NCBI GenBank assembly: GCA_035495555.1 | Contig: DATJFQ010000014.1 | Span: 1-12,413 of the forward strand | Direction of reading: 5' to 3' | Length of the DNA: 12,413 nt | From: DATJFQ01 sp035495555 | GTDB lineage: Bacteria; Acidobacteriota; Vicinamibacteria; Vicinamibacterales; 2-12-FULL-66-21 | Shown here: in pieces, positions 1 through 7,198 of the stretch | Position numbering within the stretch: position 1 is the first letter of the stretch | How the letters are laid out: the number at the start of each line of letters is the position of its first letter | Position numbers and translations under genes: made by a program | Notes under the pieces: generated by a model | What the model saw: only the letters and a program-made list of their open reading frames with translations | What the model was told of the DNA's origin: nothing | Databases searched by the model: none

Positions 1-1
1 C

Positions 2-541
2 GAGGAAGCCTGTCCGATGAATCTCGTGCCCACGGCCAGCACGACGGCGGCGCTCGCCATCGGCGACGCGCTCGCGATGTGTCTGCTCGTCGAGAAAGGG
101 TTCCGCGAAGAGGATTTCGCCAGCCTGCATCCGGGCGGCAAGCTCGGCAAGCGCCTGATGCGCGTCGAAAACGTGATGCACGGGCGCGACGCCGCCCCAT
201 CGGTCGCCCGCGACACGCGGATGCCGGACGTGATCCATGAGATGTCGAGCAAACGCCTCGGCATGACCTGCGTGGTCGACGCGGAGGGCCGACTCTGCGG
301 AGTGTTCACGGACGGCGACCTGCGGCGCCTGATGATGACCCGGCCGCAGGACCTGCTCGGCCTGTCCGCCGGGGAGGTCATGACGCCCAACCCGCTCACG
401 ATCGACCGCGGCCTCCTTGCGGTCGAAGCCGTGCGCATCATGGAGACGCACAAGATCACCTCGGTCGTCGTCGTCGACGGCGATCGCCGGGTCGAAGGCG
501 TCGTCCACCTGCACGACCTCTGGCCCACGCAGATGTTCTAG
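2..541 (+). CDS. kdsD: Arabinose-5-phosphate isomerase, C-terminal part (5' end outside window)
   Basis: This is the C-terminal 179 residues of a KdsD/KpsF-type isomerase, which interconverts ribulose 5-phosphate and arabinose 5-phosphate at the start of Kdo synthesis for lipopolysaccharide. The reading frame is open to the window edge, so the ATG at 17 is internal. The first visible residues carry the end of the SIS sugar-isomerase domain (PTASTTAALAIGDALA, then LHPGGKLGKRL, whose His is conserved in the family). Two CBS domains follow: one ends in the family-typical GVFTDGDLRRLM, the second begins near GEVMTPNPLTID and runs to the end. The protein stops at MF-TAG, the usual place for the family, so the 3' end is intact. 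The last base of the stop is also the first base of a GCAAAG repeat array. A Kdo gene beside lapB fits an LPS neighbourhood. KdsD is well supported; a paralogue such as GutQ/KpsF cannot be excluded from the C-terminus alone. Confidence 0.93.
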   Translation, partial: EEACPMNLVPTASTTAALAIGDALAMCLLVEKGFREEDFASLHPGGKLGKRLMRVENVMHGRDAAPSVARDTRMPDVIHEMSSKRLGMTCVVDAEGRLCGVFTDGDLRRLMMTRPQDLLGLSAGEVMTPNPLTIDRGLLAVEAVRIMETHKITSVVVVDGDRRVEGVVHLHDLWPTQMF

Positions 542-655
542 CAAAGAAGTGTGAAAGCACACGCAGCGTCGAAGAACTCGCAAAGATCGCAAAGATCGCA
601 AAGAGCTTCTGGCCGACAGACCTGAAGGTCGATCGCGCAAAGATCTCAAAGTCTT
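541..655. repeat. Left nonamer array, unit GCAAAGATC
   Basis: Copies of GCAAAGATC or close variants begin at 541, 580, 589, 598 and 637, with TCAAAGTCT at 646. The copies at 580-606 are directly tandem with a 9-bp period. All copies have the same orientation. The reverse complement, GATCTTTGC, forms the array at 1567-1718 on the far side of the GxxExxY remnant. Confidence 0.8.
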
Positions 656-1002
656 AACAGTCCCATCTGAAAGAGCCGGCGCAGGATTCAGCGACGAGCT
701 TTGATGATCCCAAAGATGAACGGTCCTCGCGACCGACGCCGCACTGAGCGGGTGCGCTTTTTGCGCGTTTTGATTCCGGGGCAAGTGGCAGAAATGGTCG
801 CTCGCGATGAGTCCTGGGCTTATGAATCGTCGATTCAGGGCGCGTTTTCGGACGATTTGGGCTTGGCAGAATTCCTGCGATGCCGGATCCGGTGAGCCCT
901 CCCTCGCGACTGCATGGTGACCTGACGGATCGAATCATCCGCATCTTCTGGACCGTCGTCACGAGGAGTAACTCTGTCGTGACCACGCATTTTCGAAATT
1001 AC

Positions 1003-1029
1003 GATCTTCGGGACCTTCGGGCTTTCGGG
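1003..1029. repeat. Inner left nonamer array, unit GATCTTCGG
   Basis: Three tandem 9-bp units, GATCTTCGG, GACCTTCGG and GCTTTCGGG, lie end to end. They share the 9-bp period of the outer array but not its sequence. The reverse-complement counterpart is at 1193-1215. Confidence 0.65.
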
Positions 1030-1192
1030 GCCTATGTGGCTGGCCCGGAGGGCCGTACGACACTCAGTGGCTGCCGTTCTCAGCAGCTCTCCTTCCGCTT
1101 TCACTCGCTGACAACCGTCGCAGCTGTTCACGAACGATCACGCCATTCGCCGCTGGAGCAACGACGCGCGCCGACGGCGTTTCACGCAGATC

Positions 1193-1215
1193 CCGAAGAC
1201 CCGAAGGCCGCGAAG
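1193..1215. repeat. Inner right array, CCGAAG units, inverted relative to 1003-1029
   Basis: CGAAG cores start at 1194, 1202 and 1211 (8-9 bp spacing), reading CCGAAGACC, CGAAGGCCG and CGAAGC. This is the reverse complement of the TTCGG units at 1003-1029. About 160 bp lie between the two arms and contain no recognisable gene. Confidence 0.55.
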
Positions 1216-1280
1216 CTGAACGTCTTTGGTTAGAGAATCACCGGTCGGCCCTTTGGCACGCGAGCTTCCACTGAAGGAAC

Positions 1281-1563
1281 GAGCTCGGAACCGGGTATCT
1301 GGAGAGGATTTACCACCGCGCCATGGTGATCGCGCTGCGTGAAGCTGGATTCGAGGTCGACGAGAACTATTCGACGGCTGTTTGGGTTTCGAGGACGTGA
1401 AATCGGAACCCACAGGTTTGATTTGGTGGTGAACGGCTGCATTCTGCTCGAATTGAAGGCGACCACTTTTGAACGTGGCCATGCTGCGCAGGCCATCGGA
1501 TACTTGCGCAGTCTCCGCTCGAAGTGGCGCTGATCCTAAAGACGTCTCTAAGATTCTCAAGCC
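1281..1563 (+). pseudogene. Degenerate GxxExxY-family (PDDEXK_3) protein gene
   Basis: Three adjacent frame segments together spell a GxxExxY-family protein of usual length about 120-130 aa. From 1281 in frame 3: ELGTGYLERIYHRAMVIALR, continuing to a TGA at 1398; this has the diagnostic G-x-x-E-x-x-Y signature as GYLERIY. From about 1380 in frame 1: FRGREIGTHRFDLVVNG followed by CILLELKA and HAAQAIGYLRSL, giving the PD-(D/E)XK-like core of an Asp in RFDLVV and ELK. From about 1518 the frame returns to 3 with LEVALILK, the usual C-terminal strand. At least two frameshifts are therefore needed, and no start codon or conserved N-terminal AAIEVHR-type helix can be read in frame upstream. I read this as a decayed gene. 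The family is assigned to a PD-(D/E)XK nuclease-like fold, but its biological role is not established. Confidence 0.75.
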
Positions 1564-1566
1564 GAA

Positions 1567-1718
1567 GATCTCTGCGATCTCCGCCATCTCTGGATGTTTG
1601 CGATCCAGATCTTTGGCGATCTAGATCTTTGCCATCTTTGCCATCTTTGCGATCTTTGCCCGTCGCGTCTCGCAATCCCTGCGTCTGTACCCTCCCGGGA
1701 CCGTGCGCCGATCTTTGC
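1567..1718. repeat. Right nonamer array, unit GATCTTTGC
   Basis: Four perfect tandem units, (G/C)ATCTTTGC, occupy 1624-1659. More diverged units (GATCTCTGC, GATCTCCGC, CATCTCTGG) lie at 1567-1593, and a lone GATCTTTGC lies at 1710-1718, just ahead of the lapB start. All are in the opposite orientation to the GCAAAGATC units at 541-655, so the two arrays could pair as a very long-range inverted repeat. Confidence 0.8.
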
Positions 1719-1735
1719 TGCATACTAGTCAGCGG

Positions 1736-2953
1736 ATGATCTCGCCTCTGGGGCTGCTCGTTGCGCTCGTTGCTCTACTCGCCGGATTGGCATCGGGAAA
1801 GGCCTGGGAGCGGTACAAGCTGCGCGACGGGCGGTGGATCGATCGCCGGCGCGCGCGCGAATCGCCGCACTACATGCTCGGCCTCAACTTCCTCGTGGCC
1901 AACCAGGTCGACGCCGCGATCGACGAGCTGACGAAGGCCGCGAAGGTTGCGGGCGATCCGCTCGAGATCCATCTCATTCTCGGCAATCTCTACCGCGAAA
2001 AGGGACAGGTCGGGCGCGCCATTCAGGAGCACCAGGGGCTGCTGCAGCGGCCGAAGCTGCGCAAGCTCGAACACGCCAACGTCCTGCTCTGCCTCGGCCT
2101 GGACTACCGCAGCGGCGGCTTCATCGATCGCGCGATCGAGGCCTTCCGTGAAGTGCTGCGGCTGGACCCGCAGAACCGCTACGCTCTCTCCAACCTCGAA
2201 AAGCTCTACGAAGAACAGCACCAGTGGGAAGAAGCGCACACGATGCGCGTGAAGCTGGCGGCGCTGACGGACTCGACGGTCGAAACGCCGCGGCACAAGG
2301 AGATCCTCGCGTTTCTCGAGAACGAACTCGGACAGGAAGCGATGCGGCGGGGCGACCTTCAGCAGGCGGCGCGCCGGTTCGAAGCGGCAATCGAGCTGGA
2401 CCCGCGCAATGCGCCGGCGCACCTGAGTGTCGGGGATTTGCGGCTGCAGGAGAACCGCCTGGATGCGGCGATCTCGGTCTGGGAGCGTCTCATCGAAGCC
2501 GCACCGGAGCGGTCGTACCTCACGTTCACGCGCCTCGAGAGCGCCTACGCGCAGGACGGCAACGGCGAGCGGTTCGCCGCGCTCTGCAGGCGTCTCATCG
2601 AGAACACGCCGCAGGACTGGCGGGCGCGGCTCGCGCTTGCGCGGCATCTGTCCGCTCAGTCACGCCATCAGGAGGGCCTCGAGCTGCTGTTCGAAGCGCT
2701 GGCGCACAATCCGCACGCGCTGGCGCTGCATCAGGCCATCTGGGAAACACTCTCCCGTCTGGGGCTCAGCCCGGCGCTTGTCAGGCGCTACTCGGAACTG
2801 ACGCGCGACGCGATTTTCTATCTCGACCCTCACGTCTGCGTCAGATGCCGCTATCGCTCGACGGAGCTGCTGTGGCAATGCCCGCACTGCCACGAGTGGA
2901 ACACCTTCGTCGAAGAGCGGATCGCGCCGGCGAAGGAAACCGCGGAAGCGTGA
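1736..2953 (+). CDS. lapB: LapB (YciM)-like lipopolysaccharide assembly TPR protein with C-terminal zinc ribbon
   Basis: In Proteobacteria LapB is an inner-membrane-anchored cytoplasmic protein that promotes FtsH degradation of LpxC and so balances LPS against phospholipid synthesis. This 405-residue protein has the full family layout. There is one N-terminal membrane helix (about 2-20, rich in L, V and A) followed by the basic segment KAWERYKLRDGRW. TPR helices run from about 45 to 350, including IEAFREVLRLDPQN and RRFEAAIELDPRNAPAH. A rubredoxin-like metal site closes it: C368-x2-C371 and C382-x2-C385 (CVRC, CPHC), followed by HEWNTF. I chose the ATG at 1736 because it opens directly into the membrane helix; the GTG at 1703 in the same frame would add residues encoded by the repeat array. 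No strong ribosome binding site is visible. kdsD upstream supports an LPS role. Downstream it converges with coaE. Confidence 0.88.
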   Translation: MISPLGLLVALVALLAGLASGKAWERYKLRDGRWIDRRRARESPHYMLGLNFLVANQVDAAIDELTKAAKVAGDPLEIHLILGNLYREKGQVGRAIQEHQGLLQRPKLRKLEHANVLLCLGLDYRSGGFIDRAIEAFREVLRLDPQNRYALSNLEKLYEEQHQWEEAHTMRVKLAALTDSTVETPRHKEILAFLENELGQEAMRRGDLQQAARRFEAAIELDPRNAPAHLSVGDLRLQENRLDAAISVWERLIEAAPERSYLTFTRLESAYAQDGNGERFAALCRRLIENTPQDWRARLALARHLSAQSRHQEGLELLFEALAHNPHALALHQAIWETLSRLGLSPALVRRYSELTRDAIFYLDPHVCVRCRYRSTELLWQCPHCHEWNTFVEERIAPAKETAEA

Positions 2954-2992
2954 TTCGCCATCAGATCCCGGGAGGAACGCGCTACAGGCAAT

Positions 2993-3012
2993 GCGGGCAC
3001 GGCCGCGCCCGC
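2993..3012. terminator. GC-rich stem-loop in the lapB/coaE convergent spacer
   Basis: GCGGGC at 2993-2998 pairs perfectly with GCCCGC at 3007-3012 across an 8-nt loop, between the two convergent stop codons. No T-tract follows on either strand, so this is at best a weak or factor-assisted bidirectional terminator. Confidence 0.3.
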
Positions 3013-3611
3013 TACAGCGCGTTCAGGAGCTCGAAAACCGTTCGCACCTGAGCATCGGTTTCGGCGAATCCACGGTCCGTCCAGATGACGTGGTCCGCGC
3101 GGGCGGCTTTTTCCTCGATCGGGAGTTGGGCGGCAATGCGGGCGCGGGCGTCGGCTTCGGACAAGCCATCTCTCGCGATGACCCGCTTCAACTGCTCGGC
3201 AGGGGTGCAGGCGCAGACGATCACGGCATCGAACTCGTGCTGCTGTCCCGTTTCGAACAGCAGCGGAATGTCGGCGATCGCCAGGCGCGTCCCGGGCGGG
3301 ATGTTGGCGAACCACTCGCGGATGCGGCGATACACGTCGGGATGGATGATCGCCTCGAGGTCGCGCCGCGCTCTGGCCTCGGTGAACACGATACGGCCGA
3401 GGGCGGCTCGATCGAGCGAGCCGTCGGCTCTCAGCACCTCCGGCCCGAAGCGCGCGGCGACGGCGTCGAGACCGCGCGTGCCCGGTGCGACGGCCTCCCG
3501 CGCGAGCACGTCAGCGTCGATGACGGGAACGCCGAGGCGCGCGAAGCCTCCCGTGCAGTACGATTTGCCGGTCGCGATCCCGCCGGTGAGTGCGATGCGA
3601 AGCATGTCCAT
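3012..3611 (-). CDS. coaE: Dephospho-CoA kinase
   Basis: CoaE phosphorylates the ribose 3'-hydroxyl of dephospho-CoA with ATP, the last step of CoA synthesis, in the cytoplasm. The 199-residue product is the normal size for the family. It opens with the P-loop, LTGGIATGKS (Lys16, Ser17), followed by GVPVIDADVLAREAV, where the Asp pair is family-typical. The central EAIIHPDV and the Walker-B-like region IADIPLLFETG follow. The lid stretch QLKRVIARDGLSEADARARI and the adenine-side segment DHVIWTDRG complete the fold. A second ATG two codons in (3605, MLRIALTGG) is an equally possible start; neither has a clear Shine-Dalgarno. It lies 44 nt downstream of folD and is probably the last gene of the - strand run, supplying CoA for the acetyl-CoA carboxylase genes upstream. 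Confidence 0.95.
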   Translation of the reverse strand: MDMLRIALTGGIATGKSYCTGGFARLGVPVIDADVLAREAVAPGTRGLDAVAARFGPEVLRADGSLDRAALGRIVFTEARARRDLEAIIHPDVYRRIREWFANIPPGTRLAIADIPLLFETGQQHEFDAVIVCACTPAEQLKRVIARDGLSEADARARIAAQLPIEEKAARADHVIWTDRGFAETDAQVRTVFELLNAL

Positions 3612-3655
3612 CGCGCGCCCGAAGCCGCGCCGGAATTCCGCAACCGGGACGCGCG

Positions 3656-4591
3656 TTACACGTGGGCGTCGCGCCGAGCCCGAGCCGCGGTAATCGTATT
3701 CTTCAGCAGGAGCGCGATCGTCAACGGGCCCACGCCGCCGGGGACCGGCGTCAGCGCGCCCGCGACGCCGGCGACGCCAGGGTGAACATCGCCCACCACA
3801 ATCGAGCCGCGCTTCTCGTACGCCGCCCGGCGCGGCGAATCGACGCCGAACAGCCGCTCGACGACGGCATGGTCCGACACCGGTGTCGTCCCCACGTCGA
3901 CCACGGTCGCGCCGGGTTTGACGAAATCCGCGGTCACGAATCCCGGCCGGCCGATGGCGGCGACGAGGATGTCTGCCGTGCGGGCAACCGCGCGCAGGTC
4001 AGGCGTTTTCGAATGGCAGATCGTCACCGTGGCGTCGCGCTGGAGCAGCAGCATCGCCATCGGTTTGCCCACGATTTCCGACCGCCCGATCACGACAGCG
4101 TACCGGCCGCCGATCTGAATGCCCGACCTGTCGAGAAGCTCGATGATGCCGGTCGGCGTACACGGCTTCAATGCGGCACGGCCCTGAACCAGCTTGCCGA
4201 CATTGACGGGATGAAAGCCGTCGACGTCCTTATCCGGATTGATCGAGTCGAACACCCGCTGCGCCGCGCCCTTACCCATCGCAGACGGCAGCGGCGACTG
4301 CACCAGGATGCCATCGTGGACCGCGCTTACGTTGAGCCGCTCGACGAGCTGCAGGACTTCGTCGAGCGTCGCGGTTTCGGGCAGCCGCTGCAAGTCGACC
4401 CACAGGCCGGCGTCCGCGCCCGCCTTCACTTTGTTGCGGACATAGACCTCCGACCCCGGATCGCTGCCCACGAGGACGATCCCAAGACCCGGAGGACGGC
4501 CGGCCGACGCCGTGAACGCCTGAACGTCGGGAATGGCCTCGGCGCGAATCGCTGCCGCGACGGCCTGACCGTCGAGAATACGCACGCTCAT
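3656..4591 (-). CDS. folD: Bifunctional methylenetetrahydrofolate dehydrogenase / methenyltetrahydrofolate cyclohydrolase
   Basis: FolD oxidises 5,10-methylene-THF with NADP+ and hydrolyses methenyl-THF to 10-formyl-THF, feeding purine and formyl-Met synthesis. The 311-residue protein has the N-terminal catalytic domain with SEVYVRNKVKAG (Tyr50, catalytic Lys54) and DGILVQSPLP (Gln98), then DKDVDGFHPVN and PCTPTGIIELL. The Rossmann half carries VVIGRSEIVGKPMAMLLL, TVTICHSKTPDL and the closing TPVPGGVGPLTIALLL. Two small departures from the commonest motifs are visible: QSPLP where QLPLP is usual, and GRSEIVG where GRSNIVG or GRSxxVG is usual. Neither touches a catalytic residue. The start ATG overlaps the stop of the K+ channel gene as ATGA, so translation is probably coupled. 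It is slightly longer than the E. coli enzyme because of a short insert near FGVDSPRRAAYEKRG and a C-terminal basic tail. Confidence 0.96.
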   Translation of the reverse strand: MSVRILDGQAVAAAIRAEAIPDVQAFTASAGRPPGLGIVLVGSDPGSEVYVRNKVKAGADAGLWVDLQRLPETATLDEVLQLVERLNVSAVHDGILVQSPLPSAMGKGAAQRVFDSINPDKDVDGFHPVNVGKLVQGRAALKPCTPTGIIELLDRSGIQIGGRYAVVIGRSEIVGKPMAMLLLQRDATVTICHSKTPDLRAVARTADILVAAIGRPGFVTADFVKPGATVVDVGTTPVSDHAVVERLFGVDSPRRAAYEKRGSIVVGDVHPGVAGVAGALTPVPGGVGPLTIALLLKNTITAARARRDAHV

Positions 4592-5643
4592 TTCTGCACC
4601 GCCGCCGCCGTCTCGAGATCGCGCAGGCTGTTGGTCCGTCCGAGGACGACCAGGTCATCGCCAGGATGCATCGCCGTCTCGGGCTCAGGGTTGAAATCCA
4701 TCTTTCCGTCAGCGCGCCGGATCCCGACGACAACGACGCCGAACCGCTGCCGCAGGCCCGCGTCGATGATGCTCCGGCCGGCGAGCGGAGAGGACGAGTC
4801 GATATGGACCTGCTCGAGGTTGAGATCGAGATTGGTCGAGGACGTCGCCAGCTGGACGAAGTCGACGACGGCGGGCCGAAGCGCCGTCTGCGCGAGCTGC
4901 AGGCCCCCGAGGTGATACGGAGAAATGACGCGATCCGCGCCGGCGCGCGTGAGCTTGACGCGCGCGTCTTCGGTTTCCGCCCGGCCGACGATGAACAGAT
5001 CCGGCTTGAGGAGCCTCGCGCTCAGGACCGCGTACACGTTCTCGGCGTCCGTGCTGACCGCCGCGACGAGCACCCGTGCGCGGTCGATCCGCACGCGCCG
5101 CAGCACGTCCTCGTTCGACGCGTCGGCCGCGACCGCGAGGTAGCCGAGTTCGAGCGCAGCGTGCACGCGCTCGGGATCGCGGTCGACCACGACGAACCGC
5201 TGGCCCTGGCGTTCGAACTCCCGCGCGATGATTTCTCCCATGCGGCCGAAGCCGCAGAGGATGCAGTGTCCGTAGAGATCGTCGAGCATGCGAGCGAACC
5301 GCCGACGCGAGAATCGTTCGGCAAAACGGCCTTCGGCAATCTGCGCGAGGAACAGCGCAATTCCGTAGAAAAACGTCCCGACCCCCGCGAACATGACGCA
5401 GACCGTGAAGGCTTCGCCGGCCCGCGAGAGGGGGTGCACCTCGCCATATCCGACCGTGGTGATCGTGATCGCCGTCATGTAGAACGCGTCCCACGCGCTC
5501 CACCCTTCGATCACGATGTACCCGGCCGTGCCGACGACGATCACGAGGGCGAGCAGGAGCAGCACCAGCCGCCAGCCTGCCCACCAGGGCAGCGTCCTCC
5601 GCTGCGGCGACGGATCGACGAAAACGGCGTCGCGTCGACCCAT
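4588..5643 (-). CDS. Two-TM potassium channel with cytoplasmic RCK/TrkA domains (MthK-like)
   Basis: This looks like a K+ channel subunit whose pore is gated by a cytoplasmic RCK ligand-binding ring. The 351-residue product has a first membrane helix (about 23-45), a pore helix, and the canonical selectivity filter TTVGYGE (Thr63-Gly67, with TVGYG intact). The second helix (about 75-102) contains FAGVGTFFYGIALFLA. A linker leads to the RCK-N (TrkA-N) Rossmann fold starting at HCILCGFGRMGEIIAREF, with the GxGxxG turn and an acidic residue after strand 2 (VVVDRDPE). The RCK-C domain follows from about 268, with PLAGRSI and the end HPGDDLVVLGR. Met119 lies just ahead of the RCK fold, where MthK of Methanothermobacter is known to make a separate soluble RCK form; use here is speculative. 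It starts 13 nt after the permease stop and overlaps folD by ATGA, so it sits inside the operon. Confidence 0.9.
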   Translation of the reverse strand: MGRRDAVFVDPSPQRRTLPWWAGWRLVLLLLALVIVVGTAGYIVIEGWSAWDAFYMTAITITTVGYGEVHPLSRAGEAFTVCVMFAGVGTFFYGIALFLAQIAEGRFAERFSRRRFARMLDDLYGHCILCGFGRMGEIIAREFERQGQRFVVVDRDPERVHAALELGYLAVAADASNEDVLRRVRIDRARVLVAAVSTDAENVYAVLSARLLKPDLFIVGRAETEDARVKLTRAGADRVISPYHLGGLQLAQTALRPAVVDFVQLATSSTNLDLNLEQVHIDSSSPLAGRSIIDAGLRQRFGVVVVGIRRADGKMDFNPEPETAMHPGDDLVVLGRTNSLRDLETAAAVQK

Positions 5644-5656
5644 CGTCGGAGCGGGC

Positions 5657-7150
5657 TCAGCGCCGGCCGGCAGCCAATTCCTTGCGGGCGCGCAACTCGC
5701 TGTGCTGTCTGCCGTACCCGAAGTAGATCACGAGCCCGATGGCCATCCAGATCACCAGCCGCATCCATGTGTCGAACGGCAGGCTTGCCATCAACGCGAG
5801 GCTGACGATCGCGGAGAGGATCGGGACGAAAGGCACCCACGGCGTCCGGAACGGGCGTTCGAGATCGGGCCGCCGCTTCCGCAGGAAGATGATGCCGATC
5901 GACACGATGACGAACGCCAGCAACGTGCCGATGCTGACGAGCTCGCCGAGCGCCCCGATGGGCGTGAACCCCGCCGCGATCGCGACGACCACGCCGGTAA
6001 TGATGCTGGTGACGTACGGCGTCCGGAAGCGCGGGTGGATCTTCTTTGCGAACGGCGGCAGCAGCCCGTCGTTCCCCATCGAGTAGAAGATGCGCGGCTG
6101 CGCCATCATCATGACGACCATCACGGAGCTGAGGCCGGCGATCGCGCCGAGCTCGACGAGCATCACGAGGATCCTCAGCACGCCGCTTCCGCCGGAGGCG
6201 GTCTCCGCCGCGCGAATGGCGACGACGAGCGGAGCAGCCGATCCCGACATCTCTTTGTACGGCACGAGCCCGACGGTCACACCCGACACGAGGATGTAGA
6301 GAATCGTGCAGACCACGAGCGAACCGAGGATCCCGACCGGCATGTCTTTCTGCGGGTTCTTCGCTTCCTGGGCCGCCACCGAGACCGCGTCGAAGCCGAT
6401 GTAGGCGAAGAAAATGACGCCGGCGCCCCGCATGATGCCGGTCCATCCATACGATCCGAAGTGCCCCGTGTTCGGCGGAATGAACGGGTGCCAGTTGGCG
6501 GTGTTGATGAACGCTGCGCCGCCCAGAATGACGATGATGACGACGGCGACCTTGATGATCACGATGGCCGTGTTGACGTTCGCCGATTCCTTGACGCCGA
6601 TGATGATGAGCACCGTCACGGCCAGCGCGATGAGCACGGCCGGCAGGTTGATGATCGCCGCGGGGCTGCAGCCGGCGCCGTGAATGATCGTGCACGGCGC
6701 GGCGGCGACCGACGCGGGAATGTCGAAGCCCAGGAAATCGTGGCAGAAACTCGCGACGTGCCCCGACCAGCCGACCGCGACCGTGGCCGCTCCGAGGGCG
6801 TACTCCAGAATGAGGTCCCAGCCGATGATCCAGGCGACGAATTCGCCGAGGGTTGCATAGCCGTACGTGTATGCGGACCCTGCGATGGGGACCGTCGATG
6901 CGAACTCGGAATAACACAGGCCCGCGAGCCCGCTCGCGATACCCGCCAGCACCATCGACAGAACGATGGCCGGCCCCGTGTAGTCGGCGGCGGCCTGCCC
7001 GGTGAGCACGAAAATGCCGGTGCCGATGATGGCGCCGATGCCGAGCGTCACCAGATTGAGCGGTCCGAGCACGCGCTTGAGCGAATGCTCCCCGCCCTGG
7101 TTCGCCTCCGCCTTCAACTGTTCGATCGATTTCGTCGCGAAGATCGACAT
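5657..7150 (-). CDS. APC-superfamily amino acid permease, cationic amino acid transporter (CAT) type
   Basis: This is an inner-membrane transporter of the amino acid-polyamine-organocation superfamily. The 497 residues hold about 12 hydrophobic helices. The N-terminus FATKSIEQLKAE...EHSLKRVLG is typical of bacterial CAT-like members (YfnA / GkApcT type). The first helix has the unwound substrate-binding motif GIGAIIGTGIFVLTG. GVIFFAYIGFDAVSVAAQEAKNPQKDMPVGI marks the conserved helix 6 and following loop region, and PRIFYSMGNDGLLPPFAKKIH the helix 8-9 loop. The exact substrate cannot be read from sequence; cationic or broad small amino acids, proton-coupled, are the family expectation. I placed the start at 7150 because a strong purine-rich ribosome site precedes it by 9 nt and the CAT N-terminal motif follows at once; an in-frame GTG/ATG extension to 7207 would overlap thiE. 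A TATAAT at 7199-7204 may give it its own promoter. Confidence 0.9.
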   Translation of the reverse strand: MSIFATKSIEQLKAEANQGGEHSLKRVLGPLNLVTLGIGAIIGTGIFVLTGQAAADYTGPAIVLSMVLAGIASGLAGLCYSEFASTVPIAGSAYTYGYATLGEFVAWIIGWDLILEYALGAATVAVGWSGHVASFCHDFLGFDIPASVAAAPCTIIHGAGCSPAAIINLPAVLIALAVTVLIIIGVKESANVNTAIVIIKVAVVIIVILGGAAFINTANWHPFIPPNTGHFGSYGWTGIMRGAGVIFFAYIGFDAVSVAAQEAKNPQKDMPVGILGSLVVCTILYILVSGVTVGLVPYKEMSGSAAPLVVAIRAAETASGGSGVLRILVMLVELGAIAGLSSVMVVMMMAQPRIFYSMGNDGLLPPFAKKIHPRFRTPYVTSIITGVVVAIAAGFTPIGALGELVSIGTLLAFVIVSIGIIFLRKRRPDLERPFRTPWVPFVPILSAIVSLALMASLPFDTWMRLVIWMAIGLVIYFGYGRQHSELRARKELAAGRR

Positions 7151-7159
7151 CAACGGTGT

Positions 7160-7169
7160 CCTTCCTCCC
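7160..7169 (-). promoter_or_regulatory. Strong ribosome binding site for the permease
   Basis: On the - strand GGGAGGAAGG lies 9 nt before the ATG at 7150. It is the clearest Shine-Dalgarno in the window and settles this start over the longer upstream reading. Confidence 0.75.
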
Positions 7170-7198
7170 TGAGCTGCGCTGGCGTGGAAAGTCCGCCG

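Larger units (their letters stand above)
541..1718. mobile_element. Candidate degenerate element: inverted nonamer arrays around a GxxExxY remnant
   Basis: The 1.2 kb between kdsD and lapB holds no intact gene. Its outer edges are nonamer arrays in opposite orientation (541-655 and 1567-1718). Inside is a second inverted nonamer pair of different sequence (1003-1029 and 1193-1215) and the remains of a GxxExxY-family gene (1281-1563). In 656-1002 and 1030-1192 I see only short ORFs without recognisable domains. Calling this a mobile element is inference from the terminal-inverted-array layout and from its place inside an LPS gene neighbourhood. No transposase, target duplication or intact nuclease is visible. 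It could instead be ordinary intergenic repeat accumulation beside an unrelated pseudogene. Confidence 0.35.

Noticed and set aside
551..565. Hairpin GTGTG-AAAG-CACAC as the kdsD terminator
   Set aside because: Only a 5-bp stem and no T-tract on the + strand side.
880..1233. 117-codon + strand frame between kdsD and the GxxExxY remnant
   Set aside because: Low complexity, spans both inner repeat arrays (its end, HADPEDPKAAK, is repeat-encoded), and shows no domain.
1281..1563. Programmed frameshifting in an intact GxxExxY gene
   Set aside because: Two shifts would be needed, no slippery heptamer is evident at the junctions, and the conserved N-terminus is also missing, so decay is simpler.
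1138..1723. - strand frames opposite the GxxExxY remnant
   Set aside because: Arg/Ser-rich with no family features, and they contain the translated nonamer array (KDRKDGKDGKD).
1703..1735. Upstream GTG start for lapB
   Set aside because: The extra 11 residues are encoded by the repeat array and would place polar residues before the membrane anchor; the ATG at 1736 is better.
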